In this document: positions 40,501-44,274 of the stretch, piece by piece | Layout: the number at the start of each line of letters is the position of its first letter | Position numbering within the stretch: the stretch's first letter is position 1 | Source of the DNA: Pisaster brevispinus | Taxonomy: Eukaryota > Echinodermata > Asteroidea > Forcipulatida > Asteriidae | Direction: 5' to 3' | DNA length: 64,000 nt | Assembly: GCA_023634235.1 (NCBI GenBank) | Contig: JAMKCF010000011.1 | Span: 18,524,027 to 18,588,026 of the forward strand | Program-made: the position numbers and the translations under genes | The notes under the pieces: generated by a model | Database searches by the model: none | What the model saw: only the letters and a program-made list of their open reading frames with translations | What the model was told of the DNA's origin: nothing

Positions 40501-42050
40501 GTGGTGTACAAAGCAGAATGTATAATAAATTGTAGGGGATTGAAAATAATATATTATATATTTGTAGGGGATTAGGATAAGAAACATTACACCAACAAGC
40601 AGGATGTCAATCATTCTCCCTGATGGTGTCTTGGGCTGTTGTTTTTAAGAAATAGAAGGTCTCATTTTGTTTGTTACAGTCAGCTTCGTTTGACCATTAA
40701 GGAAACTTGGAAACGGATTTCAGTGTTTGTCTTCGGTTTAACGGTTAACCGGTTAAAAACATCCAATTCTAGTTTGAGTCCTACCCAAGCAGCTTGCAGA
40801 ATTTTTTCAAGACGTTTTTGTTTTTCTTAACACCATCTTCCAGGGTCTTCAGATCACCACAGGGATGCTGGAGGAGATGGGAAGGAAGTTCTGCGAGGGA
40901 CTCCTACGTCTTATCACTCGCCGCGCATCAGAAAGATCGGCATCCGACAAGTCTCAGTCGTCTCTCTCCTCTGGTAAAATCTATCCAGGAGTGTTGGAAT
41001 CCAGCATGGAAAAGGACAGTGATGAATACGGCAGGTGAGATATTCTTTTTAACATTTAACCCTCCTACTGTCTGACCATTTAATATCATCTACTGTGGTT
41101 TTGAATGATTGATAAGTTATGCCAGCTTGCAATGTGATATTACATGATGATGTCATCAATACAGTAAGGACGTGTGCACAGTTGTGCCACACCTCACACA
41201 AGTCTAGCAGTTGAATGGTTTTGTATCGTTGGTCAACGAACTGCAAATATTTACCCCAAGAGTAGGAAAGTTAAGAAAGTTTGATACTTATTTACAGGTT
41301 AACATGAAATAAAGGATGATACAGCATCAGTTTGGAAAAGGTTCAACCAAACAACCTTTTTAGGCCATCTCTGAATAGGGCAAGAGATTACCACAAACAG
41401 CAAAATCAATCTTTAAAATTGTAAAGCTCATTACTTTTGTTGTTCCTGACCCACATAAGTTGTTCTATGTTGGTTTGTCCAGTTGTTTCCCCTCAGTTGA
41501 TTTACTCCCCATGCCTGCATGCTCCTCTTCTATTCATTCATTTTTTTGCTCTTCTAGTTGCCCTCCTGATCATGTTCTGTTAGTTGTTTTTGTATAATTA
41601 TTGTGTGCTTTTTGCTCGAATAATTATTGTGTTCATTCTTATTTTTGGTTCGTTGTGTTATCGTTTCTCTTTTGCTGTGCTTTTTGATGTACTTGTATTT
41701 GTTGAGGTCAAATAAATAGTAATAATAATAATTGGCATTCAACAGCCTACGATTGGCACAAAAACCAGCTTCAAGCATGGAGAGAATTTGAGGGCAGTTT
41801 TTTTCACTCAAGATATTTGTGTTTCAGTCCTGGAGAAGACGTGGATGCCTTGATCCAAGCCTCCCTTCATGGTATGACTTCATCGGGCGTACCGCATCAA
41901 CACGGCAGACGGAAACGTCGCAGTAATGATCTTGATTCCGGAGACGATGAAGAAGATGAAGAGGAGGGATCAGAAGCCAGCGATACCGGAGGGGTTGGGG
42001 TCAGCGAGGAGCCCGAGGAATTGTCTCCTGAAGTTAGCGCCGCAGATTAA
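5829..42050 (+). CDS. AGTPBP1: Cytosolic carboxypeptidase 1 (AGTPBP1/CCP1/Nna1), 22 exons, complete
   Basis: Zinc metallocarboxypeptidase (M14, CCP family) that removes polyglutamate side chains and gene-encoded C-terminal glutamates from tubulin and other proteins; cytosolic. The 22 exons (listed separately) join in phase to 3,906 bases, 1,301 residues, against 1,226 in human CCP1. Residues about 1-350 form the armadillo-like half. About 360-700 is an acidic then Ser-rich variable linker. About 700-905 is the CCP N-domain. About 905-1180 is the catalytic domain: zinc ligands H970 and E973 in HPGES, H1067 in [18 protein letters not shown]; catalytic E1152 in YTMEST. The H/E/H/E set is offset by a constant 50 from human H920, E923, H1017 and E1102. 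The start is supported by an in-frame TGA at 5820-5822 and alignment with the vertebrate start (MSK...SRI). The tail is acidic. The gene faces a convergent Trk gene. Assignment is very secure; exact linker boundaries in exons 10-12 are less so. Confidence 0.97.
6432..6547 (+). CDS. AGTPBP1: AGTPBP1 exon 2
   Basis: Residues 14-52. Acceptor GTGAACAG, donor CAAG then GTAAAA. Encodes [14 protein letters not shown] and [13 protein letters not shown], aligning with the first helices of the CCP1 armadillo-like region. Confidence 0.93.
6600..6801. mobile_element. MITE, TIR GGGCCCAATTTCATAGAGC
   Basis: Starts GGGCCCAATTTCATAGAGCT and ends AAATTGGGCCC, with partly complementary flanks. It belongs to a loose family of CCCAATTTCAT-ended elements that recurs near 8060-8240, 22560-22905, 28918-29172 and 31945-32105. 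Sits in intron 2. Confidence 0.6.
8775..8985. repeat. Interspersed repeat, copy 1 of 2
   Basis: TTTGCCCTTAACTTTTTCAG and the ~200 bases after it recur in the same orientation at 22613-22805, sharing CCAGCAGAACCAG and a GGCCAG...GGA end. TTTCACTGGTCC phrases occur internally in both orientations. A non-autonomous element is likely; its ends are not clear. Confidence 0.6.
9235..9500. repeat. CCCTAA-rich telomere-like tract
   Basis: Degenerate runs of CCCTAACC, ACCATAACCCTAACATT and TTACCTTGAAACC, with a duplicated 38-base block near 9296-9370. The hexamer matches the metazoan telomere repeat CCCTAA/TTAGGG, but the tract is strongly diverged and interrupted. Confidence 0.65.
9662..9729 (+). CDS. 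AGTPBP1: AGTPBP1 exon 3
   Basis: Residues 53-75. Acceptor TTTCAATGCAG, donor GAG then GTGAGT. Encodes ...[11 protein letters not shown], matching the vertebrate [10 protein letters not shown] helix. Confidence 0.95.
10544..10851. mobile_element. piggyBac-like MITE with TTAA target duplication
   Basis: Both ends carry TTAA (10544-10547 and 10848-10851) followed inward by inverted repeats CACGCTGACTGCCG and, at the right, CGGCAGTCAACGTG. The ~300-base interior has internal palindromes (ACGAGTATATTCGT, CTACGAGTATACTCGTAG) and no transposase. TTAA duplication is the signature of piggyBac-superfamily insertion. Confidence 0.75.
11000..11204 (+). CDS. AGTPBP1: AGTPBP1 exon 4
   Basis: Residues 76-143. 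Acceptor TTTCTAACAG, donor AAAAG then GTACTG. Encodes armadillo-like helices including [15 protein letters not shown] and [10 protein letters not shown], equivalent to vertebrate HSILAKIGPK. Confidence 0.95.
11205..11886. other. AGTPBP1 intron 4
   Basis: Begins with a poly-C run (about 11247-11261). Around 11303-11345 it carries a reverse-oriented fragment of the ACTGGCCC...CTAGCC repeat also seen at 6250-6340 and 12600-12690. No exon. Confidence 0.45.
11887..12018 (+). CDS. AGTPBP1: AGTPBP1 exon 5
   Basis: Residues 144-187. Acceptor CTCTCACAG, donor AACT then GTAAGT. Encodes [16 protein letters not shown], one of the best conserved CCP1 N-terminal blocks (vertebrate KKFGVKARINGALNI). Confidence 0.96.
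12061..12175 (+). mobile_element. SINE family A head fragment
   Basis: Plus-strand copy of the tRNA Leu/Ser-like head, with box B GGTTCGATTCC and the phrase CATGACACTTGTGTCC. The body is truncated soon after AAGGCACTTAAC. Confidence 0.7.
12238..12374. mobile_element. MITE, second copy of the CACAAAGAGCTAAG family
   Basis: Left end ACAAAGAGCTAAGATTGATC and right end GTGCTTTGTCAAATCGA form imperfect inverted repeats. It is related to 3300-3450 in the opposite orientation. Confidence 0.55.
12852..12983 (+). CDS. AGTPBP1: AGTPBP1 exon 6
   Basis: Residues 188-231. Acceptor TTTCATCAG, donor TCAA then GTAAGA. Encodes [20 protein letters not shown] and ends in LCQLVKS; vertebrate SVNSVSLGKNGVVELMFKI is the counterpart. 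Confidence 0.95.
13035..13245 (-). mobile_element. tRNA-derived SINE, family B, minus copy
   Basis: On the minus strand it has a tRNA-like head with box A-like ATCAGTTGGTAGAGC and box B-like GGTTCAAATCC, then TTTCTTTGTGCACC. The family recurs at 13250, 34685, 38590 and partly at 36655 and 56265. Mismatched stems and the multicopy state argue against a working tRNA gene. Confidence 0.7.
13250..13420 (+). mobile_element. tRNA-derived SINE, family B, plus copy
   Basis: Lies head to head with the minus copy just upstream. Box A-like TAGCTCATTTGGTAGAGC, box B-like GGTTCAAATCC, then AATTTTTCTTTGT and a tail containing ACCCAGTCAGTTTCCCTTG and TGGTTTATTACTT, the same tail as at 38590 (reverse). Confidence 0.7.
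13877..14023 (+). CDS. AGTPBP1: AGTPBP1 exon 7
   Basis: Residues 232-280. Acceptor TTTTTCCAG, donor CTCA then GTAAGT. Encodes [19 protein letters not shown] and [12 protein letters not shown], matching vertebrate TNARRAV and VDWHRHDNRHRN. Confidence 0.96.
14300..14945. repeat. Degenerate ~155-170 bp tandem repeat
   Basis: About four to five units, each starting near GAGTCACCAAAGTCATGTC and containing AAACTACTAGCTGGGG and CTTATCAAATCAAAAG-type phrases, with starts near 14300, 14402, 14573, 14730 and 14891. It fills most of intron 7. No coding potential. Confidence 0.75.
14989..15069 (+). CDS. AGTPBP1: AGTPBP1 exon 8
   Basis: Residues 281-307. Acceptor TATTTCAG, donor CACT then GTAAGT. Encodes [18 protein letters not shown], equivalent to vertebrate LGRKAFIDANGMKILYN. 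Confidence 0.96.
15433..15625. repeat. 25-bp minisatellite
   Basis: Seven and a half near-identical tandem copies of a 25-base unit, ATAATGTGGTTAAGACAATA followed by GATGG. Only A/G changes at one site separate the copies, which implies recent expansion. Intron 8. Confidence 0.97.
15626..16449. other. Remainder of AGTPBP1 intron 8
   Basis: AT-rich, with repeated TAGTAGCCCA/CTAGCCCA phrases between 15800 and 16140 that look like a degraded interspersed repeat. No exon seen. Confidence 0.4.
16450..16605 (+). CDS. AGTPBP1: AGTPBP1 exon 9
   Basis: Residues 308-359. Acceptor TTTTTTCCAG, donor GAAG then GTAATG. Encodes [20 protein letters not shown] and LPVTTIKS, matching vertebrate LVNTSSLIMRKCFPKNRLP. 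This ends the well conserved N-terminal half. Confidence 0.96.
16641..17958. mobile_element. Fold-back DNA element with nested second palindrome
   Basis: Outer arms of several hundred bases are inverted copies: left begins AAGCCGTGTTCGCATTGGAT, right ends ATCCGATGCGAACACGGCTT. Shared inner motifs run through both arms (GGTTAACATTCCAATAGGTG, the GGTCAAAGGTCA region, GGGGGACCGGATGTGG). The centre (17036-17433) is itself bounded by TAAGTCCAGTGCGAACAGGG and its complement and holds another inverted pair, 17055-17103 against 17287-17340 (CTTAGTCACAAGGTA). No transposase is encoded. It fills intron 9. Confidence 0.85.
18482..18558 (+). CDS. AGTPBP1: AGTPBP1 exon 10
   Basis: Residues 360-385. Acceptor TTTCAAG (weak AAG type), donor CAG then GTACGT, and both phases fit. 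Encodes an acidic run, [13 protein letters not shown], the counterpart of vertebrate DDVVDESDDNDDIDVE. Confidence 0.9.
19085..19735 (-). mobile_element. CR1/L2-type LINE 3' end with (ATT)n tail
   Basis: On the minus strand a short frame (19716-19519) contains [17 protein letters not shown], a C-terminal hallmark of CR1/L2-clade reverse transcriptase ORFs (LHWLPV..RI.FK). The frame ends just after it. About 430 bases of apparent 3' UTR follow, ending GGTGCTTTACAAATAAAG then (ATT)n at 19081-19095. 5'-truncated and dead. Confidence 0.7.
22060..22330. repeat. Interspersed repeat related to 13430-13770
   Basis: Contains CCATTCTGATTGGTCGAGAG and GGCCATGTTTAAACG. The complement (TTTAAACATGGCCAC, TTGACCAATCAGAATGGATA) lies at 13701-13746, so the two copies are inverted. 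Class unknown; no coding. Confidence 0.5.
22560..22905. mobile_element. CCCAATTTCATGGCTC-ended MITE split by another repeat
   Basis: Outer ends CCCAATTTCATGGCTCAGCC and GGGCCATGAAATTGGAGCC form an inverted pair. The middle (22613-22805) is the repeat also seen at 8775-8985, which therefore probably inserted into this element. Confidence 0.65.
24801..25759. repeat. CRE-rich tandem unit, copy 1
   Basis: Starts CTAGACATGATTGCATTTG with the perfect palindrome GCATTTGTGCACAAATGC, followed by GAGCTGTTTCG. TGACGTCA occurs at 25008, 25019, 25154, 25314, 25572 and 25592; GTCACGTGAC at 25138 and 25576. It also carries an ACTTCCGGTTTCGACCGGAAGT palindrome-like block near 25410-25431. Fullest copy, about 950 bases. 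Confidence 0.9.
25760..26693. repeat. CRE-rich tandem unit, copy 2
   Basis: Same order of motifs as copy 1 with roughly 90 percent identity by eye. It keeps the opening palindrome and most TGACGTCA sites, and both GTCACGTGAC sites (near 26098 and 26536). Confidence 0.9.
26694..27616. repeat. CRE-rich tandem unit, copy 3
   Basis: Lacks a ~190-base segment near its start (TTTTTCAAATTACTC to GTGCAAAAAATG of copies 1 and 2). First E-box changed to ATCACGTGAC, second intact. Ends with the hairpin AGCTGTTTCGC...GCGAAACAGCT at 27552-27584 and an A-run. Confidence 0.88.
27617..28440. repeat. CRE-rich tandem unit, copy 4
   Basis: Has the same early deletion as copy 3, so the two probably derive from one another. 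First E-box is GTCACGTGAA, and one CRE near 27840 is disrupted by a small deletion. The hairpin array follows directly. Confidence 0.88.
28441..28740. repeat. Hairpin array and A/T-rich tail
   Basis: Three near-identical modules of ACTTTAACGAAAACAAG plus a 33-base hairpin AGCTGTTTCGC...GCGAAACAGCT (28454-28486, 28512-28544, 28593-28625) separated by A-runs, then ~110 bases of almost pure A/T. The same hairpin ends copy 3 at 27552. Confidence 0.9.
28918..29172. mobile_element. MITE, TIR GGGCCCGATATCATGGCTCT
   Basis: Left end GGGCCCGATATCATGGCTCTGC and right end GCAGAGCCATGAAATTTGGCCC are inverted repeats. AAGCGCAGAATTCC-type motifs lie internally. A second CATGGCTCTGCTTAC end begins at once (29169), so two elements abut. 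Confidence 0.7.
29215..29600. mobile_element. Fold-back pair of tRNA-like elements
   Basis: The right half ends in a plus-strand tRNA-like head (GGTTTAGTGGTAAGACAT, then GGTTCGAATCC at 29581-29591). The left half carries the complement (ATGTCCTACCACTAAACC), and the flanks (CTAGAGGCAGTTCGAA, ACATAGGATTCAAT, ATAAAGAATATTATTTGG) are also mirrored around ~29385. It is an inverted dimer of a SINE-like sequence. Confidence 0.65.
29747..29854 (+). CDS. AGTPBP1: AGTPBP1 exon 11
   Basis: Residues 386-421. Acceptor TTTTCTTCAG, donor GAAGAG then GTAAGA, phase 0 at both ends. Encodes [21 protein letters not shown], matching vertebrate RTIEDLKMYEHLFPEL. Confidence 0.94.
30010..30310. mobile_element. Second copy of the 29.2-29.6 kb tRNA-like element
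   Basis: TTTGGTTTTACCCATACACC, a tRNA-like segment (GGTGCAGTGGTAAGACATCG, GGTTCGAATCC at 30156-30166) and, at the right, ATGGGTAAAACCAAATA as an inverted end. Related to 29215-29600. Confidence 0.6.
30390..30585. mobile_element. TTAA-flanked 110-bp-core element, short copy
   Basis: The right end AAGAGTAGGAGGGTTAA matches the family ends at 35278-35992 and 41056-41274. The core (CATTCAATATCATCCACTGT, ATGCCAGCCTGCG) is one unit of the family's tandem repeat. The left TTAA end is degraded. Confidence 0.65.
30996..31816 (+). CDS. AGTPBP1: AGTPBP1 exon 12 (large Ser-rich linker exon)
   Basis: Residues 422-694. Acceptor CTGTTTATAG, donor CAAAG then GTGAGA; 821 bases, in phase with both neighbours. 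The first ~225 codons encode a low-complexity Ser/Arg/Lys-rich region (for example [20 protein letters not shown]) with no vertebrate counterpart I can see. The last ~45 codons ([12 protein letters not shown] to YEKVPSVQR) align with vertebrate DLYIEIVKNTKSV...PYGVQR. Confidence 0.93.
31945..32105. mobile_element. Small MITE, GGCCAAATTTCATT-ended
   Basis: Left end AAGGCCAAATTTCATTTGGG and right end AATGGAATCGGGCCAAG, with internal TTTCCAGCC...GGTTTCCTGC. A diverged member of the CCCAATTTCAT family. Intron 12. Confidence 0.45.
32495..32656 (+). CDS. AGTPBP1: AGTPBP1 exon 13
   Basis: Residues 695-748. Acceptor TGCTTGACAG, donor AAAAG then GTATGA. Encodes [20 protein letters not shown] followed by DLD, matching vertebrate [23 protein letters not shown], the entry to the CCP N-domain. 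Confidence 0.95.
33258..33493 (+). CDS. AGTPBP1: AGTPBP1 exon 14 (CCP N-domain)
   Basis: Residues 749-827. Acceptor CTTCCCTAG, donor TATG then GTAAGT. Encodes [38 protein letters not shown] and [16 protein letters not shown], nearly identical to vertebrate CCP1. This beta-sandwich N-domain is characteristic of CCPs. Confidence 0.98.
33950..34254 (+). mobile_element. CR1/L2-type LINE ORF2 C-terminal relic
   Basis: An open frame ending at 34251 contains [20 protein letters not shown] followed by [13 protein letters not shown]. This is the closing signature of CR1/L2 LINE proteins (G.R.F...A.KLWN.LP...R...S...FK). Only the very C-terminus is left, in intron 14, cut directly against the MITE at 34257. 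Confidence 0.75.
34257..34420. mobile_element. Palindromic MITE, TIR AAAGGGACACGTTGCC
   Basis: Left AAAGGGACACGTTGCCTTGG and right CCAATGCAACGTGTCCCTTT are inverted repeats, continuing with ATTGGGCGATTT/AAATCGCCCAAT. The 164-base copy has an AT-rich middle (GAATATAATGATCCACATG). Longer copies lie at 43882-44274 and 55440-55753. Confidence 0.85.
34527..34578. repeat. (ATT)n microsatellite
   Basis: About 17 uninterrupted ATT repeats in intron 14. Confidence 0.97.
34685..34815 (+). mobile_element. tRNA-derived SINE, family B
   Basis: Best tRNA-like head of the family: TAGCTCAGTTGGTAGAGC (box A), GGTTCAAGTCC (box B), then CAATTTTTCTTTGTTCAAAC shared with the other copies. An acceptor-like stem can be drawn, but the T-arm has a mismatch and flanks repeat elsewhere, so it is a SINE rather than a tRNA gene. 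Confidence 0.75.
34994..35226 (+). CDS. AGTPBP1: AGTPBP1 exon 15
   Basis: Residues 828-905. Acceptor TTTCATTCTAG, donor AAG then GTGAGT. Encodes [49 protein letters not shown] and [13 protein letters not shown], continuous with vertebrate CCP1 where the N-domain meets the peptidase domain. Confidence 0.98.
35278..35992. mobile_element. TTAA-flanked element with expanded tandem core
   Basis: Left TTAA then CCCTCCTACTCTTG; right CAAGAGTAGGAGG then TTTAAA. Between the ends are about five to six copies of a ~110-base unit (ATATTGCAGGTTGGCATAGT, CACAGTGGATGATATTGAAT, GACAGTAGGAGGGTTGAC). TTAA duplications and a CCCT-type terminus fit a piggyBac-like non-autonomous element. Intron 15. Confidence 0.8.
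36116..36272 (+). CDS. AGTPBP1: AGTPBP1 exon 16
   Basis: Residues 906-957. Acceptor TCTGGTTTAG, donor TTCA then GTAAGT. Encodes VHLLKLEAS...[10 protein letters not shown] and [10 protein letters not shown], matching vertebrate LQKLESA...[23 protein letters not shown]. Confidence 0.96.
36655..36765 (-). mobile_element. SINE family B tail fragment
   Basis: Contains ACCACAAGGGAAACTGACTG followed by GGTAAATTT, and GGTTTGAACAAAGAAAAGTT, the reverse of the family B tail. The tRNA-like head is missing. Intron 16. Confidence 0.6.
36819..36999 (+). CDS. AGTPBP1: AGTPBP1 exon 17 (zinc motif HxxE)
   Basis: Residues 958-1017. Acceptor AATTTTCAG, donor GGCAG then GTCAGT. Encodes [20 protein letters not shown] with zinc ligands H970 and E973, and [17 protein letters not shown]. 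Near-identical to vertebrate CCP1. Confidence 0.99.
37455..37625. repeat. Degraded interspersed repeat, TGCCCTGTGC type
   Basis: CCACAGCACCCACAGCAATTGC and TGCCCTGTGCTTTTGC match 21880-21990 in the same orientation and, more loosely, 7100-7240. Unclassified. Confidence 0.45.
37753..37882 (+). CDS. AGTPBP1: AGTPBP1 exon 18
   Basis: Residues 1018-1061. Acceptor TTTTGTTCTAG, donor ATG then GTAAAC. Encodes [20 protein letters not shown] and [17 protein letters not shown]. The DLNR arginine is expected to help bind the substrate's terminal carboxylate, by analogy with M14 enzymes. Confidence 0.98.
38052..38475 (-). mobile_element. tRNA-derived SINE, family A, second full copy
   Basis: Same layout as 2330-2787: minus-strand head with GGTTCGAGTCCCAGTCGTGA near 38405-38386, body with CCGTTGGTCC, 3' side ATATAAGAAGCCACTATTAT. 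Lacks the internal 25-base duplication. Intron 18. Confidence 0.85.
38590..38800 (-). mobile_element. tRNA-derived SINE, family B
   Basis: Minus-strand TAGCTCAGTTGGTAGAGC head (38739-38722), GGTTCAAGTCC box B, then TTTGTCTTTGTTCAACCCC and the tail with CAGTTACCCTTGTGGTTTATTAC. Lies 115 bases from a family A SINE. Confidence 0.75.
39304..39435 (+). CDS. AGTPBP1: AGTPBP1 exon 19 (third zinc ligand)
   Basis: Residues 1062-1105. Acceptor CTTGTCAG, donor TACAAG then GTACAC. Encodes [20 protein letters not shown], with H1067 as third zinc ligand, then a variable loop ending in RQEDTSYK. Confidence 0.98.
39548..39974. repeat. 110-bp-core element, internal units
   Basis: Four diverged units of the core found at 35278-35992, same orientation (GGCTGGCATAG, AAAACCACAGTGGATGATAC, CAGACAGTAGGAGGGTT). 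No clean TTAA ends were seen. Intron 19. Confidence 0.7.
40017..40193 (+). CDS. AGTPBP1: AGTPBP1 exon 20 (catalytic Glu)
   Basis: Residues 1106-1164. Acceptor CTTCCACAG, donor TACAAG then GTTAGT. Encodes [29 protein letters not shown] and [18 protein letters not shown]1152 of YTMEST is the predicted catalytic base. Confidence 0.98.
40844..41034 (+). CDS. AGTPBP1: AGTPBP1 exon 21
   Basis: Residues 1165-1227. Acceptor CCATCTTCCAG, donor GGCAG then GTGAGA. Starts [20 protein letters not shown] (vertebrate [20 protein letters not shown]), then a Ser-rich stretch outside the fold. Confidence 0.96.
41056..41274. mobile_element. TTAA-flanked 110-bp-core element, minimal copy
   Basis: TTAA then CCCTCCTACTGTCTG at 41056; CCCCAAGAGTAGGAAAG then TTAA ending 41274. 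About 219 bases with one core unit in the orientation opposite to 35278-35992. Cleanest complete copy. Intron 21. Confidence 0.8.
41828..42050 (+). CDS. AGTPBP1: AGTPBP1 exon 22 (stop codon)
   Basis: Residues 1228-1301 and TAA (42048-42050). Acceptor TTGTGTTTCAG. Encodes a disordered tail with KRRS and the acidic run [17 protein letters not shown], ending SPEVSAAD. Vertebrate CCP1 also ends in an acidic tail, but the sequence is not alignable in detail. Confidence 0.95.
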
Positions 42051-42859
42051 CACAGGTTGTCTCTCTCAAGGTTGTAATACCATGGGCGTGTTTAGTCGGC
42101 CTGCGTTTTGCTTGCGCTGCGGCGGAACCCTCAGGATCAAGCAGAAAAATACGGCTCGGAAAGTTGTTTGATTTTCTTGGAACAAATTCATATCACCATT
42201 TATCGAAGACCGGTTGCCAAATACGTTTGCCGTTAATAGCCGTACGCATTTTGGCTCGAAAGCTTACGCGAGCGTTGATGACGCGCAACGCAATCAGTAC
42301 AAACGGTACTCAAATCTATGGATCGATTCCCGCCTGTCAGGAACACGCCAAAGAATGAGGACGAGGGCGATGGTCCTAAAAATCATCACAGCTATACTCA
42401 GGTTATAAACAAACAGTGACTGATATGTTCCCGACGGTCCCGAAAAAGTCAGTTGTCAACGTTTTTTTTTTTTTTCATCGCAGGGTTGTCTGAGGGCAGC
42501 TTTATGGTGACCCTGATCAGAAACGAGTTTCTAATGTAAAATTTACCGTCCAAAACAATTTCTGAGAATCACTGCAGCACAACTTATTGCCAAAATGCTT
42601 AATCTATAACTGAAGCTCAAACATGTTTATTACAATGTTCGGGCTCGCCAAAGCACACCCCAGCAATTGAGGATGTATTCTAAGTTAGCTTATCACCAAT
42701 TCCCAACTTAGTAAGGATGTCTAGCTAAAAATAGTGCTTGAGCAGGCAACCAGCCACAAACAATGTACGGTATGTGACATCGTAGCTGGTAACCCAGTTC
42801 TATTACAACAAACTTGGTATGTAAATCAAGTGTTCACAAGCCGTATGTGATTGAAACCT

Positions 42860-43265
42860 TCCGTTTGAGGGAGAATGATTGATAAACTATGCCAGCCTGC
42901 AAAATTATATCATTTAATGCACCTACACAGTACACAGTCAACCCTCTTACTGTCTGATCATTCAATATAATCCACTGTGGTTTTGAATGATTTATATGAT
43001 TTATATACTTTGCCAGCATGCAGTATTATTTCATGTGGTGAATGCATTTATACAGTACACAGTCAGCCCTCCTACTGTCTGGTTGGGATCCAATATCATC
43101 CACTGAGGTTTTGAATGATAGATAAACTATGCCAGCCTGTAATATTATATTATGTGGTGAATGCATCTAATGTATACAGTTCATAGTCAACCCTCCTACT
43201 GTCTGTCATTTCAATATGACTCAAATGATTTTGTTTAAGGCATTGTGCCTGCCTGCATTATGATG
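42860..43265. repeat. 110-bp-core tandem array, reverse orientation
   Basis: Three to four units of the core (CCCTCCTACTGTCTG, AATATCATCCACTG, TATGCCAGCCTGC, TGTGGTGAATGCATCTA), opposite in orientation to 35278-35992. It lies 0.8-1.2 kb past the stop codon and may be transcribed in the 3' UTR. Confidence 0.75.
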
Positions 43266-43881
43266 CAATATGTCTGCAGCATGTATAGATAATCTACTGT
43301 ACCACATCGAGACAGTTGTTTGTTTGTAAATGTCAACTACTGCATGAATGTTCCTAATCACATATTTAGTATTGTTTGGATTTGAAAGGACAGTTTATTA
43401 AGATATTTCGTTTAGATAAAAGCATATCTATGCAATTTTCAGAGTCATTCCATTAGAAAGCGAACATCCTCGCATTTCTTTTTCGATCGTAAGTTCAAGT
43501 GTTTTGACGCATTTTATGTTAAAGTGACTAATTTTAAGTTGTGGAAGATACCACAGACATTCCCTTTAAGGTTGAGAGAACACTTAAAACAATGCACTTA
43601 AGTTGTTTTCTGCCAACTGTCGTCTTTTACTTGACATGAGTAAACGATGTCTAAGAAGCAAGTCCTGTATGGTCTACCTTAGGTGACATAATCTTCCGAA
43701 GCAATCGTCTGAATAATGTTATATTTAGTTTTTTAAATTTTATTTGAAAGGACAGTTTATTAAGATATTTATGTTCAAATCATTCATTCCTTCGATAGTG
43801 TTTGAGATTGAGATGAATACCTGTTTGCCAACAAATACAAAGGGAACTATACTTTTCAAGTATCCGGCTTGGTTCGTGTTT

Positions 43882-44274
43882 AAAGGGGCGCATTGCCTTT
43901 GTATTGGATGCTTTGGGCTAGAAAAAAAAGTGTTTGTTATGAAATGTATGTGGTTGGGAAGATATTTTTAAAGTAGAATATAATGATTCACATAAATACC
44001 CCTTGAAGTTGTGTATTTTTATGTAATTTCATGAGCGACCACGGTTTGCTAGTTTGTAGAACAATATTTTTGACTAGACAAAATGGCGGACCGTGTGTTC
44101 TGCTGGTTTTACATGTACTTCCAGAGGCAAAGTTATGTTTTTGTTTTTTTTAATTATCACTACTCACTTATTACAACACACTCCATGTGTTTCAATGCAT
44201 AAACAACTCTTGAAAAGGATAAGGAGTAATTCAAAACTGCAAAATTTTGAGAGATTTTAAGGCAATGTGTCCCT
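43882..44274. mobile_element. MITE, AAAGGGACACGTTGCC family, long copy
   Basis: Left AAAGGGGCGCATTGCCTTTG, right AAGGCAATGTGTCCCTT. The middle carries AAAATGGCGGACCGTGTG, shared with 55440-55753 (AAAATGGCGGACAATATT), so both are the longer form of the 34257 element. Confidence 0.75.

Noticed and set aside
5829..42050. Pseudogene or frameshift in CCP1
   Set aside because: All 22 exons keep phase and carry consensus GT-AG sites, and every catalytic residue is present; nothing indicates a broken gene.
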